Below, in pieces: positions 45,203 through 54,910 of a stretch of DNA of 64,000 bases. Source of the DNA: Nostoc sp. MS1 (GTDB taxonomy: Bacteria > Cyanobacteriota > Cyanobacteriia > Cyanobacteriales > Nostocaceae); NCBI RefSeq assembly GCF_019976755.1, contig NZ_AP023441.1, positions 1,054,001-1,118,000 on the forward strand, given 5' to 3'. Position numbers and translations under genes: made by a program. The notes beneath the pieces are model-generated. The model searched no databases, was not told the origin of the DNA, and worked only from the letters and a program-made list of their open reading frames with translations. Numbering within the stretch: the first letter of the stretch is position 1; every line of letters starts with the position of its first letter.

Positions 45203-46330
45203 TTATGCTCCTATTGCTGGTAATTTAAAAATAAAAGTACTGCCATAACCCGGTTCTGAACGAACTCCTACCTGTCCACCCATGCGTTCTACTAGACGTT
45301 TGACAATGGATAAACCTAAGCCTGTTCCTCCTGTGGCACGGTTGCGCGATGTATCTACTCGGTAAAATGGTTCAAAAATGCGCGACTGTTCCGCCAAAGG
45401 GATACCACAGCCGCGATCAATAACTTGAATAATTGCCCAACCATCAGCTTGAGTTAGCTGTAAAGTAATTGCCTCATCAATATCTGAGTGTTTGACTGCA
45501 TTATCAATCAAATGATTTAATATCTGCATCAACTGGGTGCGATCGGCTTGAGCTTTGATAGGAAACGGGGCGAGTTCCAGCAAAATTTCTCGTCCTGCAA
45601 ACTTTTCGCTCATCTGTGCCATATCTGCAATTACATCATTAAGAATCAGTTGTTCAGTTTGCAAGGGCATGGCAATACTACCAGCTCTTGCTAAATCAAG
45701 TAAATCTTGCAATATCTGATTCATGCGTTCGGCATCCGCAACTGCCATTGCTAAAGCTTCTTTTTGGGCATCGTTTAAATTATGGCTACGTTGCCAAGTT
45801 CTTTGCAGATAAGCATAAACCATACTTAGAGGTGAGCGTAACTCGTGGGCTAAGTCGTTGGTAAATTGTCGCTGCTGTTCTCTAACTTCCGTTAGCCTGA
45901 CTAATAAATCATTCCAAGTTTTAGCGATCGCTTTTACTTCACTAGGTATACCAGTTAACCTTGGTTGATAGGGGCTGAGTTCTTGAGCGTAGGTAGTAGC
46001 CCATTGATTCATCTGGTGTAAGGGTAGTAGCGATCGCTTAACTAGGAAATTTGCAATTACTATAGTTATTGCTACTACCAGAATGCTTACAGTTCTTACG
46101 TTTTGCATCAGTCTTAACAGGTTGGGATCATTGAAGGAGATACCATGCTCTTGATAAGTAATCATGAAAAATTTCTTAATTTCCCAATCTAGCCAAATAG
46201 TAAAACCACTGTAAGCAACAATAAAAATAATAATGATTCCCACTGTCAAACGAAATTGTAGTGAAGAGGGGTTAATTCTTACTTGAGCAATTTTAGCTAG
46301 TGACCTCTTCAACAGGGTTAATAAATTCAT
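45203..46330 (-). CDS. Membrane sensor histidine kinase
   Basis: 375 residues: helices at about 27-47 and 78-97 enclosing a very short periplasmic loop of about 30 residues, a HAMP-like linker, His162 in FTNDLAHELRSP, an N box NHLIDNAVKHS, and G boxes DRGCGIP and GGTGLGLSIV. The short loop suggests sensing within the membrane or cytoplasm. Its partner is the regulator at 44410. It is divergent from the DUF2808 gene at 46607. Confidence 0.88.
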   Translation of the reverse strand: MNLLTLLKRSLAKIAQVRINPSSLQFRLTVGIIIIFIVAYSGFTIWLDWEIKKFFMITYQEHGISFNDPNLLRLMQNVRTVSILVVAITIVIANFLVKRSLLPLHQMNQWATTYAQELSPYQPRLTGIPSEVKAIAKTWNDLLVRLTEVREQQRQFTNDLAHELRSPLSMVYAYLQRTWQRSHNLNDAQKEALAMAVADAERMNQILQDLLDLARAGSIAMPLQTEQLILNDVIADMAQMSEKFAGREILLELAPFPIKAQADRTQLMQILNHLIDNAVKHSDIDEAITLQLTQADGWAIIQVIDRGCGIPLAEQSRIFEPFYRVDTSRNRATGGTGLGLSIVKRLVERMGGQVGVRSEPGYGSTFIFKLPAIGA

Positions 46331-46606
46331 GGGAATGACTCATCTCTACATAATTTAAGTAATCTTAGATTAAGGATTAAGTTATAAGCTTACATAATCT
46401 CACTCTAATATAAATTCTTGTCAGAAAAATGAGTTTTTCCTGAGATAATTCCAGTTTTGACTAAAAGCACTTTCCTGAAACGATTCGCATGGGTATCTCA
46501 GCAGAATTTAATTTTTATATCAATCTCATTTCATATTCATCCTTCAATCTATTCATTACAGGCACGTGAATCAAGGTATTGCCTGACCCAAAAGCGAGGT
46601 ATGACA

Positions 46607-47098
46607 ATGAAAGGTATAATTTGCAGTGGTTTATCGGCTTTAATACTCACTACAGCTTCTGTCGCCATAGCTGCACCTGCCAAATATGAATCACAGGATT
46701 TACAATCACCCCCTTCTATAGCTCTAAACTTTAACGTTCCTCATATTAGTAATTCTGGTATCAAGAATGACACCCACTTTATTGAAGTAGAAGTACTAGG
46801 AATGTCTTTACAAGACTTAATGATTTCTGTCCCTAGCCAAATGCAACGCTTTAGTGGAGTTCGAGTTAGAGATAAATCTGGTAGAGATATTGCGGCTCAG
46901 ACAGAAATTAATCAAGGAAATTTATCAATTGTCTTTGAACAACCTCTTGCTCCTGGTAATACTGTAGAAGTTCAATTTACAGGCGTGAAAACAACAGTTC
47001 CGGCTGATAAAATTATTCTCTATGGAGTAACGGCTAGAAGAGTAGGGTTACAAGGAGAAATACCCATTGGTACAGCTAGAATTGACCTCCCTAACTGA
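46607..47098 (+). CDS. DUF2808 exported protein
   Basis: About 163 residues from the ATG at 46607, which has GAGG nine bases upstream and starts a good signal peptide (hydrophobic core, AIAAPA). The frame is open back to 46457, but that extension is not leader-like. The mature part (FIEVEVLGMSLQDLMISVP ... VQFTGVKTT) matches the cyanobacterial DUF2808 family of unknown function. Being divergent from the histidine kinase, it is a plausible target of that two-component system. Confidence 0.78.
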   Translation: MKGIICSGLSALILTTASVAIAAPAKYESQDLQSPPSIALNFNVPHISNSGIKNDTHFIEVEVLGMSLQDLMISVPSQMQRFSGVRVRDKSGRDIAAQTEINQGNLSIVFEQPLAPGNTVEVQFTGVKTTVPADKIILYGVTARRVGLQGEIPIGTARIDLPN

Positions 47099-47154
47099 AG
47101 CAAGAGTATCTGTGTGAGCAGAGATACTTTGAGTCAAGCTGATAAAATCTTTAG

Positions 47155-47183
47155 ATACCTGACCTCTAAAAGAAGTCAGGTAT
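47155..47183 (+). terminator. Terminator after the DUF2808 gene
   Basis: ATACCTGAC and GTCAGGTAT form a perfect 9-bp stem with an 11-base loop, followed by ATTTTAT. A smaller hairpin (AGTATCT/AGATACT) precedes it at 47105-47128. Confidence 0.65.
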
Positions 47184-47418
47184 ATTTTATCTAATAACTT
47201 ATACCAGTTTTAGATTGAAAATCTTGATTTATAACCTATTTCAGCAGTTTTAATCAATAGATAAAGAAAAAATTGTTTTCACCTTTTCTTGAATAATTGG
47301 TAAAAATACATTGCTTGAGATAGATGAATATGACTACCAATTATTTCGCAAGAGAGATATACATAATCATCATCAAAATGAAAAAATAGAAGATACAGTT
47401 GATTATACAAAGTTTCAG

Positions 47419-47880
47419 ATGCCAGTAATTAACCAAAAAACATTTGTCAGTAATTGTCTATTAGTACTGACTTTACTGACATCATGTAACAATTCAAGTA
47501 GTAAAGAAGATTTAAAAAAAGAAATACAAAGTGTTACTTCTTGGGCAGCGACAACAGGCATGGTTGGAAATGCTTGGCTGCAAGGTAATATACCTAGTAA
47601 ATATGCTCAACAAACATTAGATAAAGCTCAAACAGAGTTTATTCAAGAAAAAAATAAAATATCCCAAATTCAGGCACAAACAACCATAATTAAATCTTGC
47701 CAATCATTAATAATAAATAATGTCGCTCAGTTAGCAAATCAAACAGCTAAAATTTCTCAAGCGATTAAGCAAAATAATCATTTATTAGCTCAACAGGAAT
47801 TAACAGAATTAGACAGTGAATTACAAAAATTGCATCAGCTAAGAACAAAACTAGAGGCAAGTTATGAAAAAATTTCTTGA
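47419..47880 (+). CDS. Small lipoprotein, first gene of the Nramp-like operon
   Basis: 153 residues from the ATG at 47419. A hydrophobic leader ends in the lipobox L-L-T-S-C, so the protein should be lipid-modified at that Cys. The remainder is helical and rich in Gln, Lys and Ala (KAQTEFIQEKNKISQIQAQ ... ELDSELQKLHQLRTKLEASYEKIS), likely a coiled coil. No family recognised. Its 3' end overlaps the Nramp-like gene by 17 bases, suggesting a shared role in metal handling at the envelope. Confidence 0.65.
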   Translation: MPVINQKTFVSNCLLVLTLLTSCNNSSSKEDLKKEIQSVTSWAATTGMVGNAWLQGNIPSKYAQQTLDKAQTEFIQEKNKISQIQAQTTIIKSCQSLIINNVAQLANQTAKISQAIKQNNHLLAQQELTELDSELQKLHQLRTKLEASYEKIS

Positions 47881-49078
47881 AATTGCTTTGGGTATTGTTA
47901 CTAGTATTGGTGGCTTTCTAGATGTGGGTGCGATCGCCACTAGTGCCGAAGCTGGCTCTATTTTTGGTTTTGAATTAATTTGGGTAATTATTCTCGGAAC
48001 AATCTGTGTGATTGCTCTTGTAGAAATGTCAGGCAGATTAGCCGCAGTAAGTAAACATACATTAGCTGCCGCAGTCAGGGAAAGATTTGGCTTTAACTTT
48101 TTTATTATCCCTTTAGTGGCAGAAATTATTGTTGATTTTTTAGTGTTAGGGGCGGAAATTGGTGGGGTTTGTGTTGCTTTACAATTGCTCACAGGTATTA
48201 GCTTTCAATTCTACGCTTTACCTGTTGCTCTGGCGCTGTGGTTATTAATTTGGTATGGTAATTTTAGTGTTATTGAAAATGGGATTTCTTTACTTGGATT
48301 AGTTACACTAGTTTTTGTTGTGGTTACTAGCAAACTTCATCCTTCCATAACTGAAATTGGTAGTAGTTTATTACCAACTCTACCACAAGAAGATAAAACG
48401 CATTATCTATTTCTTGTTGTGAGTATTTTAGGTGCTTTAATTAGTCCTTATCTCTTTTATTTTTATTCGTCAGGTGCAGTTGAAGATAAATGGGATGAAG
48501 GCAACATCGGTGTAAATCGCGCTGTTGCTACTTTAGGTATGAGCTTTGGTAGCATTGTATCAATAGCAGTATTAATTGTTGCGGCAATGGTACTCAAACC
48601 GAAAGGTATTCAAGTTGATAGCTATGAACAAGCAGCTTTAATGTTAACAGAGTCTCTAGGTTATTGGGGCTTTGTACTTTTTGCCCTTTCATTGGGTATT
48701 GCTTGCTTTGGTGCAGCGCTGGAAATTAGTTTGGATACAGCCTATATTGTGGCACAAACTTTTGGTTGGAATTGGGGAGAAAATCTAAAACCCAAAGATG
48801 CCGCACGTTTTAGTTTGATATATACAATATTTATTTTCCTGGCTTCTCTATTAATGGTTGTAGGGATAGATCCTTTACAACTAACTTTATTTTCAATGGC
48901 AATTACAGCCGTAATTTTACCACCTGTGATTGTGCCATTTTTAGTATTAATGAACGATAAACTATATGTGGGTAAATACCGTAATGGTTGGATAAGCAAT
49001 ACAATAATAGTCTTGACGATTGGTCTAGCTTTTATATTGGCAATTATAGCTATTCCTCTAGAATTTATTGGAGGATAA
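47864..49078 (+). CDS. Nramp-related divalent metal transporter with altered metal site
   Basis: 404 residues with 11 or so membrane helices. Overall spacing and helix patterns fit the Nramp/MntH fold. However, the DPGN motif of helix 1 is replaced by L-D-V-G-A (Asp20 kept, Asn lost), and the Met-Pro-His motif of helix 6 is replaced by I-S-P-Y-L. Loss of the metal-selective Met suggests a metal other than Mn/Fe, as in Nramp-related Mg or Al carriers, or a non-transport role. Translationally coupled to the lipoprotein and followed by two PRC-barrel genes. Confidence 0.75.
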   Translation: MKKFLEIALGIVTSIGGFLDVGAIATSAEAGSIFGFELIWVIILGTICVIALVEMSGRLAAVSKHTLAAAVRERFGFNFFIIPLVAEIIVDFLVLGAEIGGVCVALQLLTGISFQFYALPVALALWLLIWYGNFSVIENGISLLGLVTLVFVVVTSKLHPSITEIGSSLLPTLPQEDKTHYLFLVVSILGALISPYLFYFYSSGAVEDKWDEGNIGVNRAVATLGMSFGSIVSIAVLIVAAMVLKPKGIQVDSYEQAALMLTESLGYWGFVLFALSLGIACFGAALEISLDTAYIVAQTFGWNWGENLKPKDAARFSLIYTIFIFLASLLMVVGIDPLQLTLFSMAITAVILPPVIVPFLVLMNDKLYVGKYRNGWISNTIIVLTIGLAFILAIIAIPLEFIGG

Positions 49079-49135
49079 TATCTGTTTAAATTAAAATAAT
49101 TGTATCTCTTTCACTAATAAAAGGAAAGAATAAAA

Positions 49136-49495
49136 ATGAATTTAATTAGAGATGTCCTAGATAATCAATTGGTTGACCGCAACCAGCGTAGAATGGGTAA
49201 AGTTGATGGAATTATTATTCAGTTACGTGATGGACAACCACCAAGGCTGGCTTATATTGAAGTAGGAATGACGACCCTTGCTGAACGAATACATCCACGT
49301 TTAGCAAAATGGGTAGAGATTATTTCTCAGAAGTGGGGCGCGAAACAAAGTCAACCTTTAAGAATCCCTTGGTCAAAAGTGCAGGATGTAGGAATTGATG
49401 TGGATGTTGATATAGATGCAGAAGCAACATCAGCATTAGCTTATGAAAAATGGTTGCGCGATCGCATTATCACAAAAATTCCGGGGGTAAAATAA
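49136..49495 (+). CDS. PRC-barrel-like protein
   Basis: 119 residues. The start DVLDNQLVDRNQRRMGKVDGIII is a typical PRC-barrel beta pattern. A run of alternating Asp and Val (DVDVDIDAEA) near residue 90 is acidic and could bind cations. The gene overlaps the next one by one base (TAATG), so both are made together. The role is probably regulatory or metal-binding, linked to the transporter upstream. Confidence 0.65.
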   Translation: MNLIRDVLDNQLVDRNQRRMGKVDGIIIQLRDGQPPRLAYIEVGMTTLAERIHPRLAKWVEIISQKWGAKQSQPLRIPWSKVQDVGIDVDVDIDAEATSALAYEKWLRDRIITKIPGVK

Positions 49496-49821
49496 TGGCT
49501 GCTCAGGAAATTCATTTAGAACTACTACTAGGCAAACAAGTTATAGATTCTACAGGTAAAGCTATTGGGCGTATTGAAGAAATCTGTGCTGAACAGCAAG
49601 GTGAGGAATGGGTAATTAAAGAATATCTCATAGGCTACGCCGCCATATTAGAAAGGTTGTCAGCCTGGAATATTGGCATGGCCATATTACATGTACTAGG
49701 GGCGCATAAAATCCACGGTGGTTACACAGTACCTTGGGATCAACTAGATTTGACAGACCCACAAAAGCCACGTTTACATTGTAGTTTAGAGGAATTAAAG
49801 TCATTAAATCAAAATTATTAA
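49495..49821 (+). CDS. PRC-barrel-like protein
   Basis: 108 residues. LLLGKQVIDSTGKAIGRIEEICAEQQ fits a PRC-barrel strand pattern. The end YTVPWDQLDLTDPQKPRLHCSLEELKSL is likewise typical. The ATG at 49495 overlaps the previous stop. An upstream in-frame ATG at 49450 lies inside the preceding gene and is less likely. Last gene of the lipoprotein/Nramp-like/PRC/PRC unit. The 289 bases after it are A+T-rich with nothing I can name. Confidence 0.65.
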   Translation: MAAQEIHLELLLGKQVIDSTGKAIGRIEEICAEQQGEEWVIKEYLIGYAAILERLSAWNIGMAILHVLGAHKIHGGYTVPWDQLDLTDPQKPRLHCSLEELKSLNQNY

Positions 49822-50110
49822 AAATTAAACTTATAATAATATATTTGATAAATTATTTAGGTTAAGTAATAGCAAAATCAACCTAAATTTACAGATTGTT
49901 TTACGTTAGAGCAACTTCTTGTTTATCTTCTTTACTATGATTCCCTTCATTAGATTTTTTAGATATTTCTGTGAAGCTAAATATAGAATAAACTTAGGAA
50001 TAGGTTATGTTAATTTTTATAAGTCAACTAACCTTTTTTATATTGTGTAAAGACTAGAGCCAATACCTAATAGTAAACTAGCCTCAATATATACCTTTAC
50101 ATTGCAAATT

Positions 50111-50917
50111 ATGCCATCAATCCAGGCTAGTCAACTCATACCACTGTCAATTACAGCTAGATCACAGTTGATCAAAGAATATGCGAACTTTGTTAATATC
50201 CCTCCTAACATTAGTTCTGAGTTACATCGTGCCTATCAACTTTCGACTGTACTCACATCGCTCTTACCTGAATTTATCCAGTACCAGATTCAAAAAGACA
50301 TTTCTCATACTCATGGCTCAGTTTTTAAACTTCGCCGTCAGAGTAAGTCCATATCATCAATATGTAGACAGTTTGCCAGTAATTTTATTGTTTCCATGAC
50401 AAGAAACTTGCGTTCTCCAGCACAAATGGAAGCCAGCCCGCGTAATCTTTATGAGATGTGCGGTGCAGGAGTCTTTGCCGAGAGCAATTCAATTTCTAGG
50501 AAATTGAGTACAGATATGGGTACTCTTTGGGAAAAAATTGCCAATATCAGTCCCCATGCTGTTGATCCAGAGAAAGATTTTGGAATCAAAATTACTGGTG
50601 TCGACTCTATTATTTTACCTGAAGGGAAGGGATCACTTATATTTGTACAAATCAAGACACAGCGTAACACTCTTACAGGAAGCCAAGCACCTAGATCAAA
50701 AAGTGAACTAGAGCTTCATCCGCACCGACTTTTTGCTGCTGCTTTCTGCACAGGAGATAGTTGGACATTTTCTAGCCCAAGTATTCCCCGTGTTTGTGGA
50801 GCCGAGTTTTGGTCTATGATTGGGCTTGATTATGAGTTATTAAAGTTTCATGTAAAGCAAATGGTACTGAAAATTCAATCTACCTACATAGCATTTCAAC
50901 AGCAGCCTCCTATGTGA
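50111..50917 (+). CDS. Candidate type II restriction endonuclease
   Basis: 268 residues from the ATG at 50111. No named family is recognised, but a PD-(D/E)XK-type core can be proposed: Glu141 in TLWEKIA, Asp165 in TGVDSII, and the Q-I-K motif at 180-182 on the following strand (LIFVQIKTQ). It faces a C5 methyltransferase gene end to end with a 19-bp gap, the usual arrangement of a restriction-modification pair. The function rests on this context plus the motif, so it is a moderate call. Confidence 0.62.
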   Translation: MPSIQASQLIPLSITARSQLIKEYANFVNIPPNISSELHRAYQLSTVLTSLLPEFIQYQIQKDISHTHGSVFKLRRQSKSISSICRQFASNFIVSMTRNLRSPAQMEASPRNLYEMCGAGVFAESNSISRKLSTDMGTLWEKIANISPHAVDPEKDFGIKITGVDSIILPEGKGSLIFVQIKTQRNTLTGSQAPRSKSELELHPHRLFAAAFCTGDSWTFSSPSIPRVCGAEFWSMIGLDYELLKFHVKQMVLKIQSTYIAFQQQPPM

Positions 50918-50936
50918 TGAAAATAAAAAATTTATC

Positions 50937-52235
50937 TCACGTTGGAAATAAAGAAAGTTGCTTTGCATAAGTAGGATGAGACTTTCCTAAAATATCTAAT
51001 TCCCAATTAACCTCATCAGTTTTTAAATATCGAGAATAGGGAAAGTTATGAAAAACTTTGGGTTCTATACCGTTTATATGATTTATTAACATTCTAGCGA
51101 TCGCTCTACCAAGAGAGCAGGGTACAGCATTACCGACCTGTCGATATTGATCTAACAAATTTCCTTCTATAATCCAGCTATCAGGCAATTCCTGAATCCT
51201 TTTATATTCCTGAATACTCAGAGGTCTATCTTCTTCTGGGTGTGCTAAATCTGTTGCAGGCATTGCTGGATGTGTAACAAGAGTTGGCGAAGGTTTATTC
51301 CACGCTAACCTACGGTAGAAACCAGTTTTTCCGCCTCCTGCATGATAGGATGCGCCTAGTGCTTCTTGATGCAGTTCTACTGGTAAATCTCGCCAATACT
51401 GCCCAGGTTTTAATAGTCGGTAGTACTTAAGGCGTTTTTCTGGAAACTTAACGAAACAATGCCCATCTTTTGGCAGTTCCGCAAGCGCGTCTCTTAGCGT
51501 CCGCCATTGCGGTAGTCCATACAAACCTGTCTCTGAATGGGTAGGTGTAAGATAGGGAAGTTTCTCACCATCACGGCTGCAAGTGATGACAACCCTCTCC
51601 CGTTGCTGAGGAGTACCAAAATTAGCTGTATTATATAAGTTGAAGGAAACACCGTAGCCAGCTTCTTTCAGTTGACGAATAATATATAAAAGTGCGCCCC
51701 CTCTTTTCTCCTCATCAGACAATTGGGGATAGTTAGCTCCTCTCATTTCATGAGGTCGGTGCTTTAAAGGAGCAGACAATAGTCCTCTAACATTTTCGAT
51801 CACCGCAAACTTAGGTCTAAGTTGAGTAATTAAATCAATAAACGTTAAGAAGACATTTCCCCGCTCATCATGAAATCCTTGCCGTTTACCCGCACTGCTA
51901 AAGGCTTGACATGGTGGCCCGCCAACAATCACATCAATATCTTCATGCAAACTCAACCCTGCTTTTTCTCTAATTTCATTAGCAGAGTAGTTTCTAATGT
52001 CACCAATAAGAGTGATATCAGGTCTATTTGTTTCTATTGTTTTTCGAGCAGCCGTATCTACTTCACAAGCTAGTAAAACCTCAATTCCTTCTTGCTCAAG
52101 CCCCAAATCAAGACCCATACAGCCTGAGAAAAAACTTAAAGCCTTGAGAGTAAGTTTACTAGAAGCTCTGGTAGGGTAATCTGGAATAACCTGTATTTCC
52201 AAGTTTTTTTTCACAGTGAGGGATTTACTAGACAT
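50937..52235 (-). CDS. DNA (cytosine-5) methyltransferase
   Basis: 432 residues. The ordered C5 motifs are present: I (LSFFSGCMGLDLG, 33-45), IV with catalytic Cys109 (GGPPCQAFSSAGKRQG), VI (FAVIENV, 143-149), VIII (QQRERVVI) and X (RQVGNAVP near 364). The enzyme moves a methyl group from S-adenosylmethionine to cytosine. The recognition sequence sits in the variable region before motif IX and cannot be read. It is probably the protective partner of the convergent endonuclease candidate. Confidence 0.93.
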   Translation of the reverse strand: MSSKSLTVKKNLEIQVIPDYPTRASSKLTLKALSFFSGCMGLDLGLEQEGIEVLLACEVDTAARKTIETNRPDITLIGDIRNYSANEIREKAGLSLHEDIDVIVGGPPCQAFSSAGKRQGFHDERGNVFLTFIDLITQLRPKFAVIENVRGLLSAPLKHRPHEMRGANYPQLSDEEKRGGALLYIIRQLKEAGYGVSFNLYNTANFGTPQQRERVVITCSRDGEKLPYLTPTHSETGLYGLPQWRTLRDALAELPKDGHCFVKFPEKRLKYYRLLKPGQYWRDLPVELHQEALGASYHAGGGKTGFYRRLAWNKPSPTLVTHPAMPATDLAHPEEDRPLSIQEYKRIQELPDSWIIEGNLLDQYRQVGNAVPCSLGRAIARMLINHINGIEPKVFHNFPYSRYLKTDEVNWELDILGKSHPTYAKQLSLFPT

Positions 52236-52341
52236 AGGAGTTTCGCAACCGAAACCAAAACCAAGTAACCTATTTTAGAAGCAGTACATTTGTTTTGCAA
52301 GCCCAGCAAATTTCCGTATAAATTGTATAATTCTTGCTATA

Positions 52342-54324
52342 TTACCCTTCCGCAGCCAACCAAGCACGCAAAACTTCCGCCACTGTCCAAGCTTGGGCAA
52401 TACATCCCCGTGGGGTCATTGGTACATCGCCATCAAATATTTCACTAAGGCTGCCGATACCATGTGCTGTAAGATGATTTGCCATTGGTTCGAGAAATTG
52501 ACGCGCCTGCTGAGGATTTTGGTAAACGCGCAGGTGTGCTTGAACAAATGCACCTAGCAACCAACCCCAAACAGTACCTTGGTGATAAGCTGCATCCCGG
52601 TGATATTGGTCGCCGCCGTAGGTTCCCTGATATTGTGGATCGTCAGGAGAAAGCGATCGCAATCCATGCGAAGTTAATAACATCCTTCCGCAAACATCCA
52701 CGACTTTTCTCTGTTGATCTGATGTCAAAGGACTTTCTGGTAACGACACAGCAAAGATTTGGTTAGGACGTAAGGTCGAATCATCGCCATCAGGACTATC
52801 TAAAACGTCGTAGCAGTAACCTAACCCATCATGCCAAAACCGAGAAAATCTGGCTAAAGCTCGGTCTGCCATTGCTTGGTATTCTTGATGTGGTTTACCA
52901 AGCTGACGGGCAAAGGTAGCCATTGTGCGTAAAGCATTATACCAAAGTGCATTAACTTCAATTGGTTTACCAATTCGCGGTGTCACTACCCAATCTCCCA
53001 CTTTGGCATCCATCCAAGTTAACTGCACACCTGCAACCCCAGCGTGAAGTAAACCATCGGCGGGATCTAAGTGAATGTTGTAGCGTGTACCGCGACAATG
53101 CCAACTAATAATATCCGCTAACACTCCAAAGAGTTCAGCTAATAAATGATCATCATCTGTAGCACTGTAGTAAGCTCGGACTGCTTCAAAATACCACAGC
53201 GTAGCATCTACTGTATTGTATTCTGGCTGCTCCCCCGCATCGGGAAAGCGATTAGGTAACATTCCTTCGTCTACATATTTGGCAAACGTACGCAGAATTG
53301 AACGTGCTACCTCTAAACGACCAGTGGAAATTGTCAAACCCGGTAGACTAATCATTGTGTCTCGTCCCCAGTCACTAAACCAGTGATAACCAGCAATGAT
53401 AGTTTTGCCATCGGGTTCTTCTGGTAAGTTACGGTCTACAATAAACTGGTCAGCAGCGAGTACTAAATGGTTAATCCAAGTTGGTAATTCTCCACTATCA
53501 ACTGGTCGATAAACTTTGGCAATTTCTATTAACTTTTGTTCTTGAGTACGTCGTAATTTGAGCGCGGTTTCTCCCTGTAAATTTGGTTGTTCTTCTGTAC
53601 TGGCGACAAAAGTAAATGATTCCCCAGGATGAAGTGTAACTTCCCAAGTCGCGGCGTGGAGGTGGTCTTCTTTATCCTTCAATCCCCGATAGCGTTCAAT
53701 CGCTAAATCAAAACCATAATACCAATTGTGGATAGGAGACACACTACCAGAGTCACTGAGTAGATAGAAAGGTGTAGCACCAGGATAAGCGGTAATACAA
53801 ATTCCGTTGGCAAGGGTTGCTAAAAACATGTGCCAGTCATGACTCTGGGTATCGCCATGATAATCACGATAGTTAACTAATGCTTTAAGTTGTAGGTCAA
53901 GCGGTTGGGTAGCGCGAGATAAAGTATATTGAACATAGGTTGTATTAGCACCTTGCTGCATCCATACCCTTTTTTCTAACAAAGCATCAGCCACAGCAAA
54001 TTGCCACACGGGAATTGTACCCTCCAAGGCAAAACGCTCAATATGTTGATAACCGTGAGGACTGACATTACCATCTGCCCAGCGATTAGTATTTAAGGGA
54101 TAGGAGTGATGGTCATACAAAACGGTTTCATCTAGTTTCGCTAATAGTAAAGTGCGGCCTAATGGCGGTTGCAAAGCTGCTACCAATAAGCCGTGATAAC
54201 GACGAGTAAGTAACCCTGCTACCGTACCAGAAGCATAACCCCCAATACCATTAGTAACTAACCATTCCCTCGATTCGGCGGTGTTGAGATAACCGCAGAT
54301 TTCCCGCCCAAATTCCATACACAT
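52342..54324 (-). CDS. Glycogen debranching enzyme (amylo-1,6-glucosidase type)
   Basis: 660 residues. The N-terminal GDE_N domain (EWLVTNGIGGYASGTVAG, RRYHGLLVAAL) and the C-terminal (alpha/alpha)6 catalytic domain (GYHWFSDWGRDTMISLPGL; WYNALRTMA; GTVWGWLLGAFVQAHL) match archaeal/bacterial amylo-alpha-1,6-glucosidases of GH133. It should hydrolyse alpha-1,6 branch residues of glycogen. Two ATGs lie six bases apart at the start (54324 and 54318). The protein is full length. The GH13 enzyme at 9582 would act in the same polysaccharide pathway but is far away. Confidence 0.9.
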   Translation of the reverse strand: MCMEFGREICGYLNTAESREWLVTNGIGGYASGTVAGLLTRRYHGLLVAALQPPLGRTLLLAKLDETVLYDHHSYPLNTNRWADGNVSPHGYQHIERFALEGTIPVWQFAVADALLEKRVWMQQGANTTYVQYTLSRATQPLDLQLKALVNYRDYHGDTQSHDWHMFLATLANGICITAYPGATPFYLLSDSGSVSPIHNWYYGFDLAIERYRGLKDKEDHLHAATWEVTLHPGESFTFVASTEEQPNLQGETALKLRRTQEQKLIEIAKVYRPVDSGELPTWINHLVLAADQFIVDRNLPEEPDGKTIIAGYHWFSDWGRDTMISLPGLTISTGRLEVARSILRTFAKYVDEGMLPNRFPDAGEQPEYNTVDATLWYFEAVRAYYSATDDDHLLAELFGVLADIISWHCRGTRYNIHLDPADGLLHAGVAGVQLTWMDAKVGDWVVTPRIGKPIEVNALWYNALRTMATFARQLGKPHQEYQAMADRALARFSRFWHDGLGYCYDVLDSPDGDDSTLRPNQIFAVSLPESPLTSDQQRKVVDVCGRMLLTSHGLRSLSPDDPQYQGTYGGDQYHRDAAYHQGTVWGWLLGAFVQAHLRVYQNPQQARQFLEPMANHLTAHGIGSLSEIFDGDVPMTPRGCIAQAWTVAEVLRAWLAAEG

Positions 54325-54403
54325 AAGTTAATACTCTTGCTGGGAAGCAACATCTGGATTATGAATGATAAAACCTAATTTCGTGCTGAGAATGGCATGA
54401 AAA

Positions 54404-54910
54404 TTAATTAAATTCTTGTCGCCCATGTTTGAGGACAGTTGACATCCAAACTAACTCGTCCATAAACCTTTCCATCCGGCGAATGTAAGTTGGTTTGTCA
54501 ATTAAATTACCTGAATCATCAAATAGTGTTTGTACATTACTAAAGTTGAGGTCATAAAAAATAGTTACTAAACCCAACTCGCGCATTACAGGTAATAGAT
54601 TTTGAATTACTCTTGTACCACCAAACGGCCCTGCGGAAACACCGCAAAGTCCTACGGCTTTATGGATGTACTCTTTTAAGCAAGTATCAAGTACGTGCTT
54701 TAGCAAACCCGGATAACCGTGGTTATACTCTGGTACAACAATAATCAATCCATCTGCTCGCTCAATTGTGGTAGCAAACTCAGGATTTTTGAGTGTTTCG
54801 CCTGCATCATCTGTAGCGATCGCTATCTCTCTAATATCAATGAGTTCTGTTTCTAGTTTATCTCGTGCGGCAACTTGCTCAACAATAAATTTTGCCACGC
54901 ACTTCCTCAA
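54404..54910 (-). pseudogene. NAD(P)H-dependent FMN reductase lacking its N-terminus
   Basis: The frame reads VAKFIVEQVAARD..., PEYNHGYPGLLKHVLD, GLCGVSAGPFGGTRVIQNLLPVMRELG, all typical of NADPH-dependent FMN reductases with a flavodoxin-like fold. The first beta strand and phosphate-binding G-S-x-R loop, about 20 residues, are missing. In their place the upstream sequence is the start of an SDR gene in another frame. It would have to begin at a TTG at 54910. Probably inactive remains of a deletion. Confidence 0.75.

Noticed and set aside
46457..46606. N-terminal extension of the DUF2808 protein
   Set aside because: The ATG at 46607 has a ribosome site and a proper signal peptide. The extension does not look like protein of this family.
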